Assembly: GCA_947373605.1 (NCBI GenBank)
Contig: CANBYM010000021.1
Coordinates: 1 to 37,091, forward strand
Reading direction: 5' to 3'
Length of the DNA: 37,091 nucleotides
From: Comamonadaceae bacterium
GTDB lineage: Bacteria > Pseudomonadota > Gammaproteobacteria > Burkholderiales > Burkholderiaceae_C
The position numbers and the translations under genes are program-made. How positions within the stretch are numbered: position 1 is the first letter of the stretch; each line of letters begins with the position of its first letter. The notes under the pieces were generated by a model that saw only the letters and a program-made list of their open reading frames with translations, had not been told where the DNA came from and searched no databases. Positions 24,726 through 32,811 of this stretch are shown here, piece by piece.

Positions 24726-26435
24726 TTAACCTTCCGCGCCTTCGACCAGAAAGCGCACGCGCCGCACGCCATTCCACTCGTCGGCGTCCAGCCGGAATGC
24801 CAGCTTGACGCGAGGCGGTAGTGGGTCGGTGTGGCCGAACCAGATACCGTCCACCGGTTGCCCTTGGTGTTTGAGTTTGAGTTGCAGATGCTTCTCGCCC
24901 ACGAGCCGCTGCGACACGACTTCGACCTCCTCGCTGAACGTAGGCGCGGCAAAACCCTGGCCCCACACTTCTTTGTGCAGCGTGTCGACCAGATCGATGC
25001 GCATGTACTTTGGGTCTAGCGGGCCATCGGTTTCCAGGCGACGTTGCAGGGTGGCAGCATCCAGCCACTCCTGTGCGACTTCGGTAAAACCCTGTTCAAA
25101 GGCGTCCAGCCCGTCTTCATGGATCGTGCATCCGGCAGCCATGGCATGCCCGCCAAAACGCAGCAGCACACCGGGGTAGCGTTTGGCCACCAGATCCAGC
25201 GCGTCACGCAAATGAAAGCCGGGTATGGAGCGGCCTGACCCTTTGAGCTCATGCTCTTTGCCCGGCGCCTGGCTGGCGGCAAATACAAAGGAGGGCCGGT
25301 GCAGCTTGTCCTTGATACGCGAAGCCACGATCCCCACAACGCCTTCGTGAAAGTCGGGATCGAACACGCAAATGGCGGGCGGCGGCTCATCGCCTTCGTC
25401 GAACAGCGACTCCACGATCTCCATCGCCTGATCGCGCATGTCGCCTTCAATCACGCGGCGTTCGCGGTTAATTCCGTCCAGGGTTTTTGCCAGCTCGTCG
25501 GCGCGGCCCGCATCATCAGTGAGCAGGCATTCAATGCCTAACGTCATGTCGGACAAGCGGCCCGCGGCATTGATGCGCGGCCCCAGCGCAAAGCCGAAAT
25601 CAAAGGTGGTAGCCGCAGCGGAGTTGCGCCCGGCAGCGGTAAACAGGGCAGACAGACCTGGCGGCATGGCTCCGGCGCGCACGCGCTTTAAGCCCTGGGC
25701 CACCAGGCGCCGGTTGTTTGCGTCGAGCTTGACCACGTCGGCCACCGTACCCAACGCCACCAGCGGCAGCAGCACATCGAGCTTGGGTTGGCTGGCGGCG
25801 TCAAACCGGCCGCGCCTACGCAGCTCCGCACGCAAGGCCAGCAAGACATAAAACATCACGCCGACTCCGGCGATGGATTTGCTCTCGAATTCACACCCGT
25901 GCTGGTTGGGGTTGACGATGACGTCCGCATCCGGCGACTCGCTAACCGGCAGGTGGTGGTCTGTCACCAGCACTTGCAGGCCCAGCGCCCGTGCGCGGGC
26001 CACACCTTCGATGCTGGCAATTCCGTTGTCGACCGTGATCAGCACATCGGCGCCCTGATCTTTGACGCGCTGCGAAATTGGGGCGGTCAGCCCGTAGCCG
26101 TCTACCACGCGGTCCGGCACCAGATAGTTCACATGGCGGGCCCCCAGCATGCGCAGTCCCCGCACCGCCACTGCGCACGCGGTGGCACCATCGCAGTCGT
26201 AATCGGCCACCACACATAGGCGTTTGTCCTGCGCAATCGCATCGACCAACATAACTGCAGCGCTGTCAGCGCCCAGAAGCGTAGACGGCGGCAGCAATTT
26301 GCCCAGCGCGTCGTCGAGCTCTTCGGCGCTTTTGACACCGCGCGCGGCATATAGCTGGGCCAGCAGCGGGTGGATGCCTGCCTGTTCAAGCGCCCACACA
26401 GTGCGTGGCGGGATGTCACGGGTGATGATGTTCAT
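24726..26435 (-). CDS. recJ: Single-stranded-DNA-specific exonuclease RecJ
   Basis: A 569-residue DHH-superfamily 5'-3' exonuclease. Metal-binding motifs are ADYDCDGATA (77-86), VDNG (about 135-138), and TDHHLP at 158-163. Further on come the GPRINAAGRL motif, the DHHA1 module with RFGGHAMAAG, and a C-terminal OB-like domain. Length is that expected for RecJ (about 560-580). It acts in RecFOR recombination, mismatch repair and base-excision repair in the cytoplasm. Its ATG overlaps the stop of the upstream rpfE-type gene by four bases (ATGA), so the two are translationally coupled. Confidence 0.96.
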   Translation of the reverse strand: MNIITRDIPPRTVWALEQAGIHPLLAQLYAARGVKSAEELDDALGKLLPPSTLLGADSAAVMLVDAIAQDKRLCVVADYDCDGATACAVAVRGLRMLGARHVNYLVPDRVVDGYGLTAPISQRVKDQGADVLITVDNGIASIEGVARARALGLQVLVTDHHLPVSESPDADVIVNPNQHGCEFESKSIAGVGVMFYVLLALRAELRRRGRFDAASQPKLDVLLPLVALGTVADVVKLDANNRRLVAQGLKRVRAGAMPPGLSALFTAAGRNSAAATTFDFGFALGPRINAAGRLSDMTLGIECLLTDDAGRADELAKTLDGINRERRVIEGDMRDQAMEIVESLFDEGDEPPPAICVFDPDFHEGVVGIVASRIKDKLHRPSFVFAASQAPGKEHELKGSGRSIPGFHLRDALDLVAKRYPGVLLRFGGHAMAAGCTIHEDGLDAFEQGFTEVAQEWLDAATLQRRLETDGPLDPKYMRIDLVDTLHKEVWGQGFAAPTFSEEVEVVSQRLVGEKHLQLKLKHQGQPVDGIWFGHTDPLPPRVKLAFRLDADEWNGVRRVRFLVEGAEG

Positions 26436-27361
26436 AGCGACTGCAAAATTGCGTGTATGTCGGGCTGGGTGAAGCGGTTTTTTATTTTTGCCCAGAGGCT
26501 TTGCGTGCCGATTTCAAATGTTTGTGCCTGCGCAGTGCCGCACAGCGAAATTCTGGTGGGCGCACTGGCCAGATCCGTGGCGAGTACCGTGCTGTCAATG
26601 CGTTGCCACTCAGCAGTCCACGCCGCCGGGTTATCCGACAGGGCCGGCGCGCGCAGGGTGGTCAGGTACTGAACCTCTGCGCTCTTGGCAGTAAATCCGG
26701 TGGGCAGTTTGCCGCTTGCGCTGACCCAAAACGAGTTGATGGCGGGCAGTCGTTTGGCGGCGCGCGCATCGTTGACCGGGTGGGTGTAGAGCAACATTTG
26801 CATTTCGTTTTGCAGACGGCGCAAGGCCTTGGCCTGCGCATGGCGTGGCAGCCAGGTGTCTACCTTGTCGCCGCAGGCCCGGTCCAGCGATGCGGTGGGC
26901 AGGTCGGCAAACAACGCACTGCAGGCCAGCCAGCTTCCGGCATCACCCGGGTGCAGGGTAATGCCGTCTTCTGCGAAAAATTCGTGCATGGCCTCCATCA
27001 GGGTGTCTGACTCGGCTTGCGTGATCTGCAATCCGGTCGGGTCCTGCATGGCTACGTGGTCCGCGTTGATTTGCCAGTGGCACAAGTTCAGCTGCGCCCA
27101 TCCTGTATCGGTGGCAAGGGGCAATCTACGTTGTTGTGCTTGCCACGCAGCCCAAGGCACTAGACCGTCCTGGACGGGTAGGCCCAGGACTTGCGCATAA
27201 AGGCGCTCGGCAGGAGGTGTTAACGCGGCTGCATCGGCCCGGGTGACCTGCACCGCGCCAGCGTATTGCAAATGCGCGCGCAATCGGGGCAGAGCCAGAG
27301 TTTGCAGGGCTTGTGCGCAGTAGGGTCCATCCGGCTTAGCGTGAGAGATGATGATGTGCAT
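26432..27361 (-). CDS. RpfE-type regulatory / cofactor-independent phosphoglycerate mutase-like protein
   Basis: A 309-residue protein that resembles the family annotated as RpfE-type regulatory protein, a distant relative of cofactor-independent phosphoglycerate mutases, named after a gene in the Xanthomonas rpf region. Recognisable pieces are MHIIISHAKPDGPYC at the start, GWAQLNLCHWQINADHV, FFAEDGITLHPGDAGSWLA, QNEMQMLLYTHPVNDARAA and the INSFWVSASGKLP segment. The start is placed at ATG 27361, because 82 upstream in-frame residues run through the lolC promoter region and look non-coding. It overlaps recJ by four bases. A biochemical role has not been established that I know of; the pairing with recJ is the main clue. 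I leave the symbol empty because the Rpf function need not be conserved. Confidence 0.75.
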   Translation of the reverse strand: MHIIISHAKPDGPYCAQALQTLALPRLRAHLQYAGAVQVTRADAAALTPPAERLYAQVLGLPVQDGLVPWAAWQAQQRRLPLATDTGWAQLNLCHWQINADHVAMQDPTGLQITQAESDTLMEAMHEFFAEDGITLHPGDAGSWLACSALFADLPTASLDRACGDKVDTWLPRHAQAKALRRLQNEMQMLLYTHPVNDARAAKRLPAINSFWVSASGKLPTGFTAKSAEVQYLTTLRAPALSDNPAAWTAEWQRIDSTVLATDLASAPTRISLCGTAQAQTFEIGTQSLWAKIKNRFTQPDIHAILQSL

Positions 27362-27439
27362 TGCAAGCCATTGTCGGCCAAGTTCACACAGGGCGTTGAA
27401 CCGGCCCGATGCATGGCCCGGCAGTGCCACAATCCAGTG
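27362..27439. promoter_or_regulatory. Compact bidirectional promoter region, rpfE-type gene / lolC
   Basis: Only 78 bp separate the divergent starts. On the - strand GACAAT (27370-27375) lies eight bases before the rpfE-type ATG. On the + strand CACAAT (27428-27433), preceded by an extended -10 TGc at 27425-27427, lies exactly six bases before the GTG at 27440. Neither gene has a Shine-Dalgarno. Both geometries suggest very short leaders. The -35 elements are not convincing. Confidence 0.4.
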
Positions 27440-28699
27440 GTGAAACAAATTCCTTATGAACTGCTGGTGGGTTGGCGTTATACGCGTGCCGGACGCTCGA
27501 CCCGCCGCAACGGCTTTATTTCGTTTATTTCCGGTGTGTCCATGCTGGGCATTGCACTGGGCGTTGCCGCGCTCATCATCGTGCTCAGTGTGATGAACGG
27601 TTTTCAAAAAGAAGTGCGCGACCGTATGCTCAGTGTGGTCTCACATATTGAGATTTACGGCCCTGGCGGTCAGGCCCTGCCGGACGTCATACAAACCATC
27701 AAAGAAGCCAAGGCCAACCCGCAAGTCATCGGCGCCGCGCCGTTTATTGCATCGCAGGCCCTGCTGGCGCGTGGGGAAGACATGAAGGGCGTGATGGTGC
27801 GTGGCATTGACCCGGCGCGCGAGCCCGAAGTGACGGACATTGCCCGCGGCGCGCAGGCACAGGCGCTGGCCAGTCTGCTGCCCGGCAGTTTCAGCGTTGT
27901 GCTGGGCAGTGAACTGGCGCGCAGTTTGGGCGTTCGTGCGGGTGACAAAGTCACCCTGATCGCGCCCAGTGGACAGGTCACTCCGGCCGGTGTGGTGCCC
28001 CGCCTGAAGCAGATGACCGTGGTGGGCACTTTTGATTCGGGACACTTTGAATACGACTCAGCTTTGGTCATGATGCACTGGGAAGATTCCGCCAAAATTT
28101 TCCGACTGGAAGGCCCCAGCGGCGTGCGCCTAAAACTGCGCGATTTGCATCAGGCGCACGCAGTGGCGGCAGAACTCAGCCGCAGTCTGACAGGCGAGTT
28201 GTACGTGCGCGACTGGACGCAGCAGAACCGCACTTGGTTTGCGGCCGTACAAGTGGAAAAACGCATGATGTTCATCATCCTGACTCTCATCGTGGCGGTG
28301 GCGGCCTTTAATCTGGTGAGTACGTTGGTGATGACGGTCACCGACAAGCGGGCTGACATTGCCATCCTGCGCACTTTGGGTGCCAGCCCGGCGAGCGTCA
28401 TGGGGATCTTCGTGGTGCAAGGTGCGATGGTCGGGATCATCGGCACCTTGTCCGGTCTGCTGCTGGGACTGGGCGTGGCCTACAACATTGATGTGATTGT
28501 TCCTGCGCTAGAACACTTGCTGGGGGCGACATTCCTTCCGCAGGACATTTACCTGATCAGCCGTATGCCCAGTGAGCCGCAGCAGGGGGATATCGTGCCG
28601 ATCGCGGTGTTGTCCTTGCTGATGGCGTTTGTGGCCACGATTTACCCGAGCTGGCGTGCGTCGCAGGTCAACCCGGCGGAGGCTTTGCGCTATGAGTAA
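27440..28699 (+). CDS. lolC: Lipoprotein-releasing ABC transporter permease (LolC/LolE/LolF family)
   Basis: A 419-residue inner-membrane protein with one N-terminal TM (around residues 22-45, [20 protein letters not shown]), a large periplasmic domain, and three C-terminal TMs within an FtsX-like domain. The [13 protein letters not shown] segment is the cytoplasmic coupling helix. With LolD it extracts lipoproteins from the inner membrane and hands them to LolA. The GTG at 27440 fits the family start ([15 protein letters not shown]). An in-frame ATG at 27413 gives nine more residues and cannot be excluded. Only one permease gene precedes lolD here, so it may function as a homodimer (LolF-like) unless a second is elsewhere. 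It overlaps lolD by 8 nt. Confidence 0.9.
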   Translation: MKQIPYELLVGWRYTRAGRSTRRNGFISFISGVSMLGIALGVAALIIVLSVMNGFQKEVRDRMLSVVSHIEIYGPGGQALPDVIQTIKEAKANPQVIGAAPFIASQALLARGEDMKGVMVRGIDPAREPEVTDIARGAQAQALASLLPGSFSVVLGSELARSLGVRAGDKVTLIAPSGQVTPAGVVPRLKQMTVVGTFDSGHFEYDSALVMMHWEDSAKIFRLEGPSGVRLKLRDLHQAHAVAAELSRSLTGELYVRDWTQQNRTWFAAVQVEKRMMFIILTLIVAVAAFNLVSTLVMTVTDKRADIAILRTLGASPASVMGIFVVQGAMVGIIGTLSGLLLGLGVAYNIDVIVPALEHLLGATFLPQDIYLISRMPSEPQQGDIVPIAVLSLLMAFVATIYPSWRASQVNPAEALRYE

Positions 28700-29390
28700 A
28701 GATCCGGTTTTGTTGCAATGCCAACGGCTAACCAAGCGCTTTCACGAGGGGCGGCTCGATGTGACGGTGCTGCACGGCGTGGACTTGGAGGTGCAGCGCG
28801 GCCAAACGCTGGCCATTGTGGGCGCCTCGGGCTCGGGCAAAAGTACGCTGCTGCATTTGCTTGGCGGGCTGGATGCACCCACTAGCGGGACAGTGACCCT
28901 GTGCGGTCAGCCCTTGGCGGGCCTGAACGCAGCCGAGCAGGGGCGCTTGCGCAATGCGCATCTGGGTTTTGTGTACCAGTTTCACCACCTGTTGCCGGAG
29001 TTCAGCGCCTTGGACAACGTGGCCATGCCGCTGACCATACGCCGTACCCCGCGTGCGCAGGCCGTTGCTGCAGCCACAGAGATGCTGGCCAAAGTCGGAT
29101 TGCAGGATCGCATGCACCATCGCCCGGCAGAGCTGTCCGGCGGCGAGCGCCAGCGCGTGGCCATAGCGAGGGCGCTGGTCACTAACCCGGATTGCGTGCT
29201 GGCGGACGAACCCACGGGCAATCTGGACCGCAGCACCGCCGATGGCGTGTTTGCGCTCATGCTGAAGTTGGCGCGCGAAAAAGGCACGTCATTTGTGCTG
29301 GTGACGCACGACGCGACGCTGGCAGCGCGCTGCGACCGGCAGCTCAAACTGGTGCAGGGCCGGCTCGCCGCCGACACCGTGCCGGACTGA
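28692..29390 (+). CDS. lolD: Lipoprotein-releasing system ATPase LolD
   Basis: A 232-residue MacB/LolD-type ABC ATPase. It has Walker [11 protein letters not shown]-loop [17 protein letters not shown] (the HHLLPEF is LolD-like), signature [15 protein letters not shown], Walker [13 protein letters not shown] and switch VTHD. The ATG at 28692 lies inside the end of lolC (8-base overlap), so translation is coupled. Upstream in-frame residues belong to the lolC overlap frame and are discarded. It energises lipoprotein release. tatD starts 14 nt after its stop. Confidence 0.95.
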   Translation: MSKDPVLLQCQRLTKRFHEGRLDVTVLHGVDLEVQRGQTLAIVGASGSGKSTLLHLLGGLDAPTSGTVTLCGQPLAGLNAAEQGRLRNAHLGFVYQFHHLLPEFSALDNVAMPLTIRRTPRAQAVAAATEMLAKVGLQDRMHHRPAELSGGERQRVAIARALVTNPDCVLADEPTGNLDRSTADGVFALMLKLAREKGTSFVLVTHDATLAARCDRQLKLVQGRLAADTVPD

Positions 29391-29404
29391 AGCCGCCGGT
29401 TGCC

Positions 29405-30271
29405 ATGACGCTGCCTCGCTTTGTAGACACCCATTGCCATCTGGATGCGTGGGAGTTCGGGGCTAAGGCTGATGATGTTGTGCAGCGTGCTAGGGATGTG
29501 GGCGTTGCGCATTGCGTCATCCCGGCCGTGCATCGCCGTAATTTTGAGGCGGTGCGCCTATTGGCCCACGCAAGCGACAACAGCTATTGCCTGGGGATTC
29601 ATCCGCTGTATGTGGCCAGCGCAAATTCGGACGACCTGCTGTTCCTAGACTCGCAGTTGGCGGCTTTGCGTGTCGACCCGCGCTTGGTCGCGGTGGGTGA
29701 AATCGGGCTGGACTATTTCGTGCCCGAGCTGACCATCAGCCCCTTGCGTGAGAAGCAGGAGCACTTTTACCGCGAACAAGTCAAACTGGCGCGCAAATAT
29801 GCCTTGCCGCTGGTGTTGCATGTGCGCCGGTCGGCGGACCGTTTGTTAAAAACATTGCGGGAATTGGCTAAAGCAGGTGCAGGCAGCGCCGCACCCTGGA
29901 GCGGCATTGCTCATGCTTTTAATGGCAGCGACGTACAGGCCAGCGAATTCATCAAGCTGGGCCTGAAGCTCGGCTTTGGTGGTGCCGTAACGTTTGAGCG
30001 TGCTTTGCAGTTGCGCCATCTGGCGGCCAGCTTGCCGCTGGATTCGTTGGTTCTGGAGACGGATGCGCCCGATATTCCGCCGCACTGGCTGTACGCCACC
30101 GCAGCGCAACGTGCGCAAGGCATGCCGCAGGGACGCAATGAACCGGCGCAACTGCCCCGCATCGCGCAGCAGGTGGCCGACCTGCGCGGCATGACTCTGC
30201 AGTCCTTGTCGGATGCGAGTAACTCCAATGCAATTCAGGCCTTGCCACGGTTGGCAGCGCTGCTGGTATAA
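29405..30271 (+). CDS. TatD-family metal-dependent deoxyribonuclease / hydrolase
   Basis: A 288-residue TIM-barrel metal hydrolase. Metal ligands sit in VDTHCHLD (residues 7-14), GEIGLDY (about 97), LVLHVRR (about 140), HAFNGS (about 164) and LETDAPDIPP (about 218-227). The family contains TatD, YcfH and YjjV, which are 3'-5' DNases/RNases acting in repair. Several paralogues are usual, and this one has no adjacent tat genes, so the exact member is uncertain. The ATG at 29405 follows the lolD stop by 14 nt; a longer in-frame extension lies within lolD and is rejected. There is no clear Shine-Dalgarno, which suggests translation coupled to lolD. Confidence 0.93.
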   Translation: MTLPRFVDTHCHLDAWEFGAKADDVVQRARDVGVAHCVIPAVHRRNFEAVRLLAHASDNSYCLGIHPLYVASANSDDLLFLDSQLAALRVDPRLVAVGEIGLDYFVPELTISPLREKQEHFYREQVKLARKYALPLVLHVRRSADRLLKTLRELAKAGAGSAAPWSGIAHAFNGSDVQASEFIKLGLKLGFGGAVTFERALQLRHLAASLPLDSLVLETDAPDIPPHWLYATAAQRAQGMPQGRNEPAQLPRIAQQVADLRGMTLQSLSDASNSNAIQALPRLAALLV

Positions 30272-30277
30272 ATCCCC
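30242..30277 (+). promoter_or_regulatory. Promoter inside the end of tatD for the spermidine-synthase-like gene, leaderless geometry
   Basis: TTGCCA (30242-30247) and TATAAA (30267-30272) with an extended -10 TGg (30264-30266), separated by 19 bp. The ATG at 30278 comes five bases after the -10 hexamer with no Shine-Dalgarno. Of the candidate leaderless starts in this window this one has the best match to the consensus. Confidence 0.5.
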
Positions 30278-31039
30278 ATGGCTCAACATATAAATACCGA
30301 ACTTCCGGAAGTAAATTTTTCAGAGGAGGGACCCATTCGCCACCTGCATTTGGGCAGCGAGTGGATTCAGGGCTCCATGGTGGTGGACGCCCCCAATGAA
30401 CTGGTGCACGAATACATCCAGCGCATGATGGCGTGGCTTTTGTTTATGGACCCCGCTACCGTGGGTGAGCGGCAAGCCTTGCAACTTGGACTGGGCGCAG
30501 GATCACTGACCAAGTTTTGTGCCAAGGAGTTGCGCATGAAAAACACCACGGCTATCGAGCTCAACCCGCAGGTGCTGACCGCCTGCCGGGGCTGGTTCAA
30601 GCTGCCTGCCGATAGCGCCCGCATGCGTGTGGTGCTCGCAGACGCTTCCGTAGAAATCCGCCAGCCGCGATGGCAGGGCGCGGTGGACGCGCTGCAGGTC
30701 GATCTGTACGACGAAGAGGCGGCAGCGCCGGTGCTCGACAGCGCCGATTTTTATGCTGACTGCCGCAATGTCTTGACCGAGGAAGGCTGTATGACGGTCA
30801 ATCTGTTTGGCCGCACCTCCAGCTTTCAAAAGAGTGTGGACAAAATGGCGGCTGCGTTTGGCAGTGATGCGATCTGGGCTTTTAAATCGACCCGCGAGGG
30901 CAACACCGTCGTGCTCGCCCAGCGCACGCCGAGCCGGCCCACGCGTGTCGTGCTGACGCAGCGCGCGGATTACATCAAGGACCATTGGGGGCTGCCGGCC
31001 GACAAATGGGTGCGAGTCTTCAAACCGGTACTGCCATGA
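30278..31039 (+). CDS. Spermidine synthase-like aminopropyltransferase-fold protein
   Basis: A 253-residue Rossmann-fold protein of the spermidine synthase-like group. The nucleotide-binding loop is LQLGLGAGSLTKF (about 67-79), followed by AIELNPQVL, VVLADASVEI, and VDLYDEEAAAPVL where true spermidine synthases carry the catalytic Asp motif. The canonical GGGDG is replaced by GLGAGS, so the substrate may differ from putrescine. A helical C-terminal lid with KVWV-like residues (DKWVRVFKPV) closes it. Its stop overlaps the following ATPase start by four bases (ATGA). It has its own promoter-like sequence in the tatD end. Function unclear beyond the fold. Confidence 0.78.
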   Translation: MAQHINTELPEVNFSEEGPIRHLHLGSEWIQGSMVVDAPNELVHEYIQRMMAWLLFMDPATVGERQALQLGLGAGSLTKFCAKELRMKNTTAIELNPQVLTACRGWFKLPADSARMRVVLADASVEIRQPRWQGAVDALQVDLYDEEAAAPVLDSADFYADCRNVLTEEGCMTVNLFGRTSSFQKSVDKMAAAFGSDAIWAFKSTREGNTVVLAQRTPSRPTRVVLTQRADYIKDHWGLPADKWVRVFKPVLP

Positions 31040-32805
31040 CGAGCAAAAGCAAAGTTCAATACGCCGGTCCGCTGGACTGGCGCAATCTGGTGCAATGGTT
31101 GCACAAGGATGGTGTTATTTCGGCGGAGGAAGCACAGCGCACCATTGCCCGCTGCTCGCAGGCCGAAAGTGTGCAACACCCGCTGGTGCGCCTTGCCAGC
31201 GTATCGATGCGGCGCACCTCAGACCAGAAGCCGCTGGATATTGAAATGCTGGTCCAATGGCTGGCGCAGTATGCCGGGCTGGACTATCTGCGCATTGATC
31301 CGCTTAAAGTGGACGTGGGCAAAATTTCCGACGCCATCAGTGCCGGTTATGCCGAGCGGCACCACATCCTGCCCGTGGTAGTGACCCCCACACAAATTAC
31401 TGTGGCTACGGCCGAGCCGTTTGTGATCGACTGGATTGCCGAAGTAGAACGGCAGTCTCGGCGTAGCGTGCGTATCGTGGTGACCAATCCGCAGGATGTG
31501 CACCGCTACACCGCAGAGTTTTATGCACTGGCCAAGTCGGTGCGTGCGGCCGGCAAAGCCGGCAGCAACACGAACTCGACGTTTGAGCAACTGGTAGAGC
31601 TGGGGCGATCCAACAAGCAGCTCGACGCCAATGACCAAGGTGTGGTGCAGGTGGTGGACTGGTTGTGGCAGTATGCATTTGACCAGCGCGCCAGCGATAT
31701 CCATCTGGAGCCACGGCGTGAGCAGGGCGTCATCCGTTTTCGCATTGACGGTGTTTTGCATCCCGTTTACCAGATGCCCATGGGCGTGCTGACCGCGATG
31801 ACAGCGCGCATCAAATTGCTGGGGCGCATGGACGTGATCGAACGCCGCCGCCCGCAGGACGGCCGCATCAAGACCCGCAACCCCCGCGGTGATGAGATCG
31901 AAATGCGTATCAGCACCTTGCCAACGGCGTTCGGCGAAAAGATGGTGATGCGCATTTTTGACCCGGACAACGCGGTTAAAGATTTGGACGCACTGGGTTT
32001 TTCCAGCCACGATGCCAAGCGCTGGGAGGCCTTGGTCAAGCGCCCCCACGGCATTATTCTGGTGACCGGGCCGACCGGTTCGGGCAAAACCACGACGCTG
32101 TATTCCACCCTCAAGCGTGTCGCCACCGAAGAGGTAAACGTCAGCACGGTGGAAGACCCGATTGAAATGATCGAAGCGTCCTTTAACCAGACGCAGGTGC
32201 AGCCGCAACTTGATTTCGGTTTTCCGCAGGGATTGCGGGCGCTGATGCGCCAGGACCCGGACATCATCATGGTGGGCGAAATTCGCGATCTTGAGACTGC
32301 CGAGATGGCGGTTCAAGCAGCGCTTACGGGGCACCTAGTGTTCTCCACACTGCACACCAACGATGCGCCTTCGGCGGTGACCCGCTTGATGGAGCTGGGC
32401 ATTCCTTCTTACCTGATCAACGCCACCTTGCTGGGTGTGCTGGCGCAGCGTCTGGTGCGAACGCTGTGCAGCAACTGCCGCGTGCGTGATGACGAGATCA
32501 CCCGCGAGGCGCTGGCCGAGGTGGTCAAGCCTTGGCAAATCAATGGCGGCTTCAAGCCCTACAAGCCCGTCGGGTGTGTGGATTGCCGCATGACGGGCTT
32601 CATGGGGCGCATGGGGCTGTACGAGTTGCTGGAAGTTACCGAAGGCTTCAAGGCACGCGTGAACAGCGAACCGGGTATTGATGCCCTACGTCGCCAGGCG
32701 GTTGCCGACGGCATGCGACCGCTGCGGCTTGCCGGTGCGCTGCGGGTAGCAGAGGGCTTGACGGTTATCGAACAAGTCCTATCGGCTACACCACCTATGG
32801 ATTGA
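31036..32805 (+). CDS. GspE/PilB-type secretion or pilus assembly ATPase, orphan
   Basis: A 589-residue ATPase of the GspE/PulE/PilB group. An N-terminal MshEN/GspE_N-like domain (about 1-150) is followed by the core: Walker A GPTGSGKTTTLYS at about 345, Asp box EDPIEMIE, Walker B DIIMVGEIRD, and His box in VFSTLHTNDAPSA. Two CxxC pairs (LCSNCRV and GCVDCRM) form the zinc-binding module typical of the family. The start is the ATG at 31036 in the ATGA overlap with the upstream gene. No pilin, platform or secretin genes are in the window, so whether it serves type IV pili or type II secretion cannot be decided here. Confidence 0.92.
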   Translation: MTSKSKVQYAGPLDWRNLVQWLHKDGVISAEEAQRTIARCSQAESVQHPLVRLASVSMRRTSDQKPLDIEMLVQWLAQYAGLDYLRIDPLKVDVGKISDAISAGYAERHHILPVVVTPTQITVATAEPFVIDWIAEVERQSRRSVRIVVTNPQDVHRYTAEFYALAKSVRAAGKAGSNTNSTFEQLVELGRSNKQLDANDQGVVQVVDWLWQYAFDQRASDIHLEPRREQGVIRFRIDGVLHPVYQMPMGVLTAMTARIKLLGRMDVIERRRPQDGRIKTRNPRGDEIEMRISTLPTAFGEKMVMRIFDPDNAVKDLDALGFSSHDAKRWEALVKRPHGIILVTGPTGSGKTTTLYSTLKRVATEEVNVSTVEDPIEMIEASFNQTQVQPQLDFGFPQGLRALMRQDPDIIMVGEIRDLETAEMAVQAALTGHLVFSTLHTNDAPSAVTRLMELGIPSYLINATLLGVLAQRLVRTLCSNCRVRDDEITREALAEVVKPWQINGGFKPYKPVGCVDCRMTGFMGRMGLYELLEVTEGFKARVNSEPGIDALRRQAVADGMRPLRLAGALRVAEGLTVIEQVLSATPPMD

Positions 32806-32811
32806 GGCAAT

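Noticed and set aside
27362-27607. 82-residue N-terminal extension of the rpfE-type gene
   Set aside because: It would run across the lolC start and promoter, is of low similarity to anything, and the family start MHIIISHAK fits the ATG at 27361.
31219-32334. 371-codon open frame on the - strand opposite the GspE/PilB-type ATPase
   Set aside because: It lies entirely opposite a gene with all ATPase motifs; its translation is rich in His, Gln and Arg with no recognisable domain, as expected of a shadow frame in GC-rich DNA.
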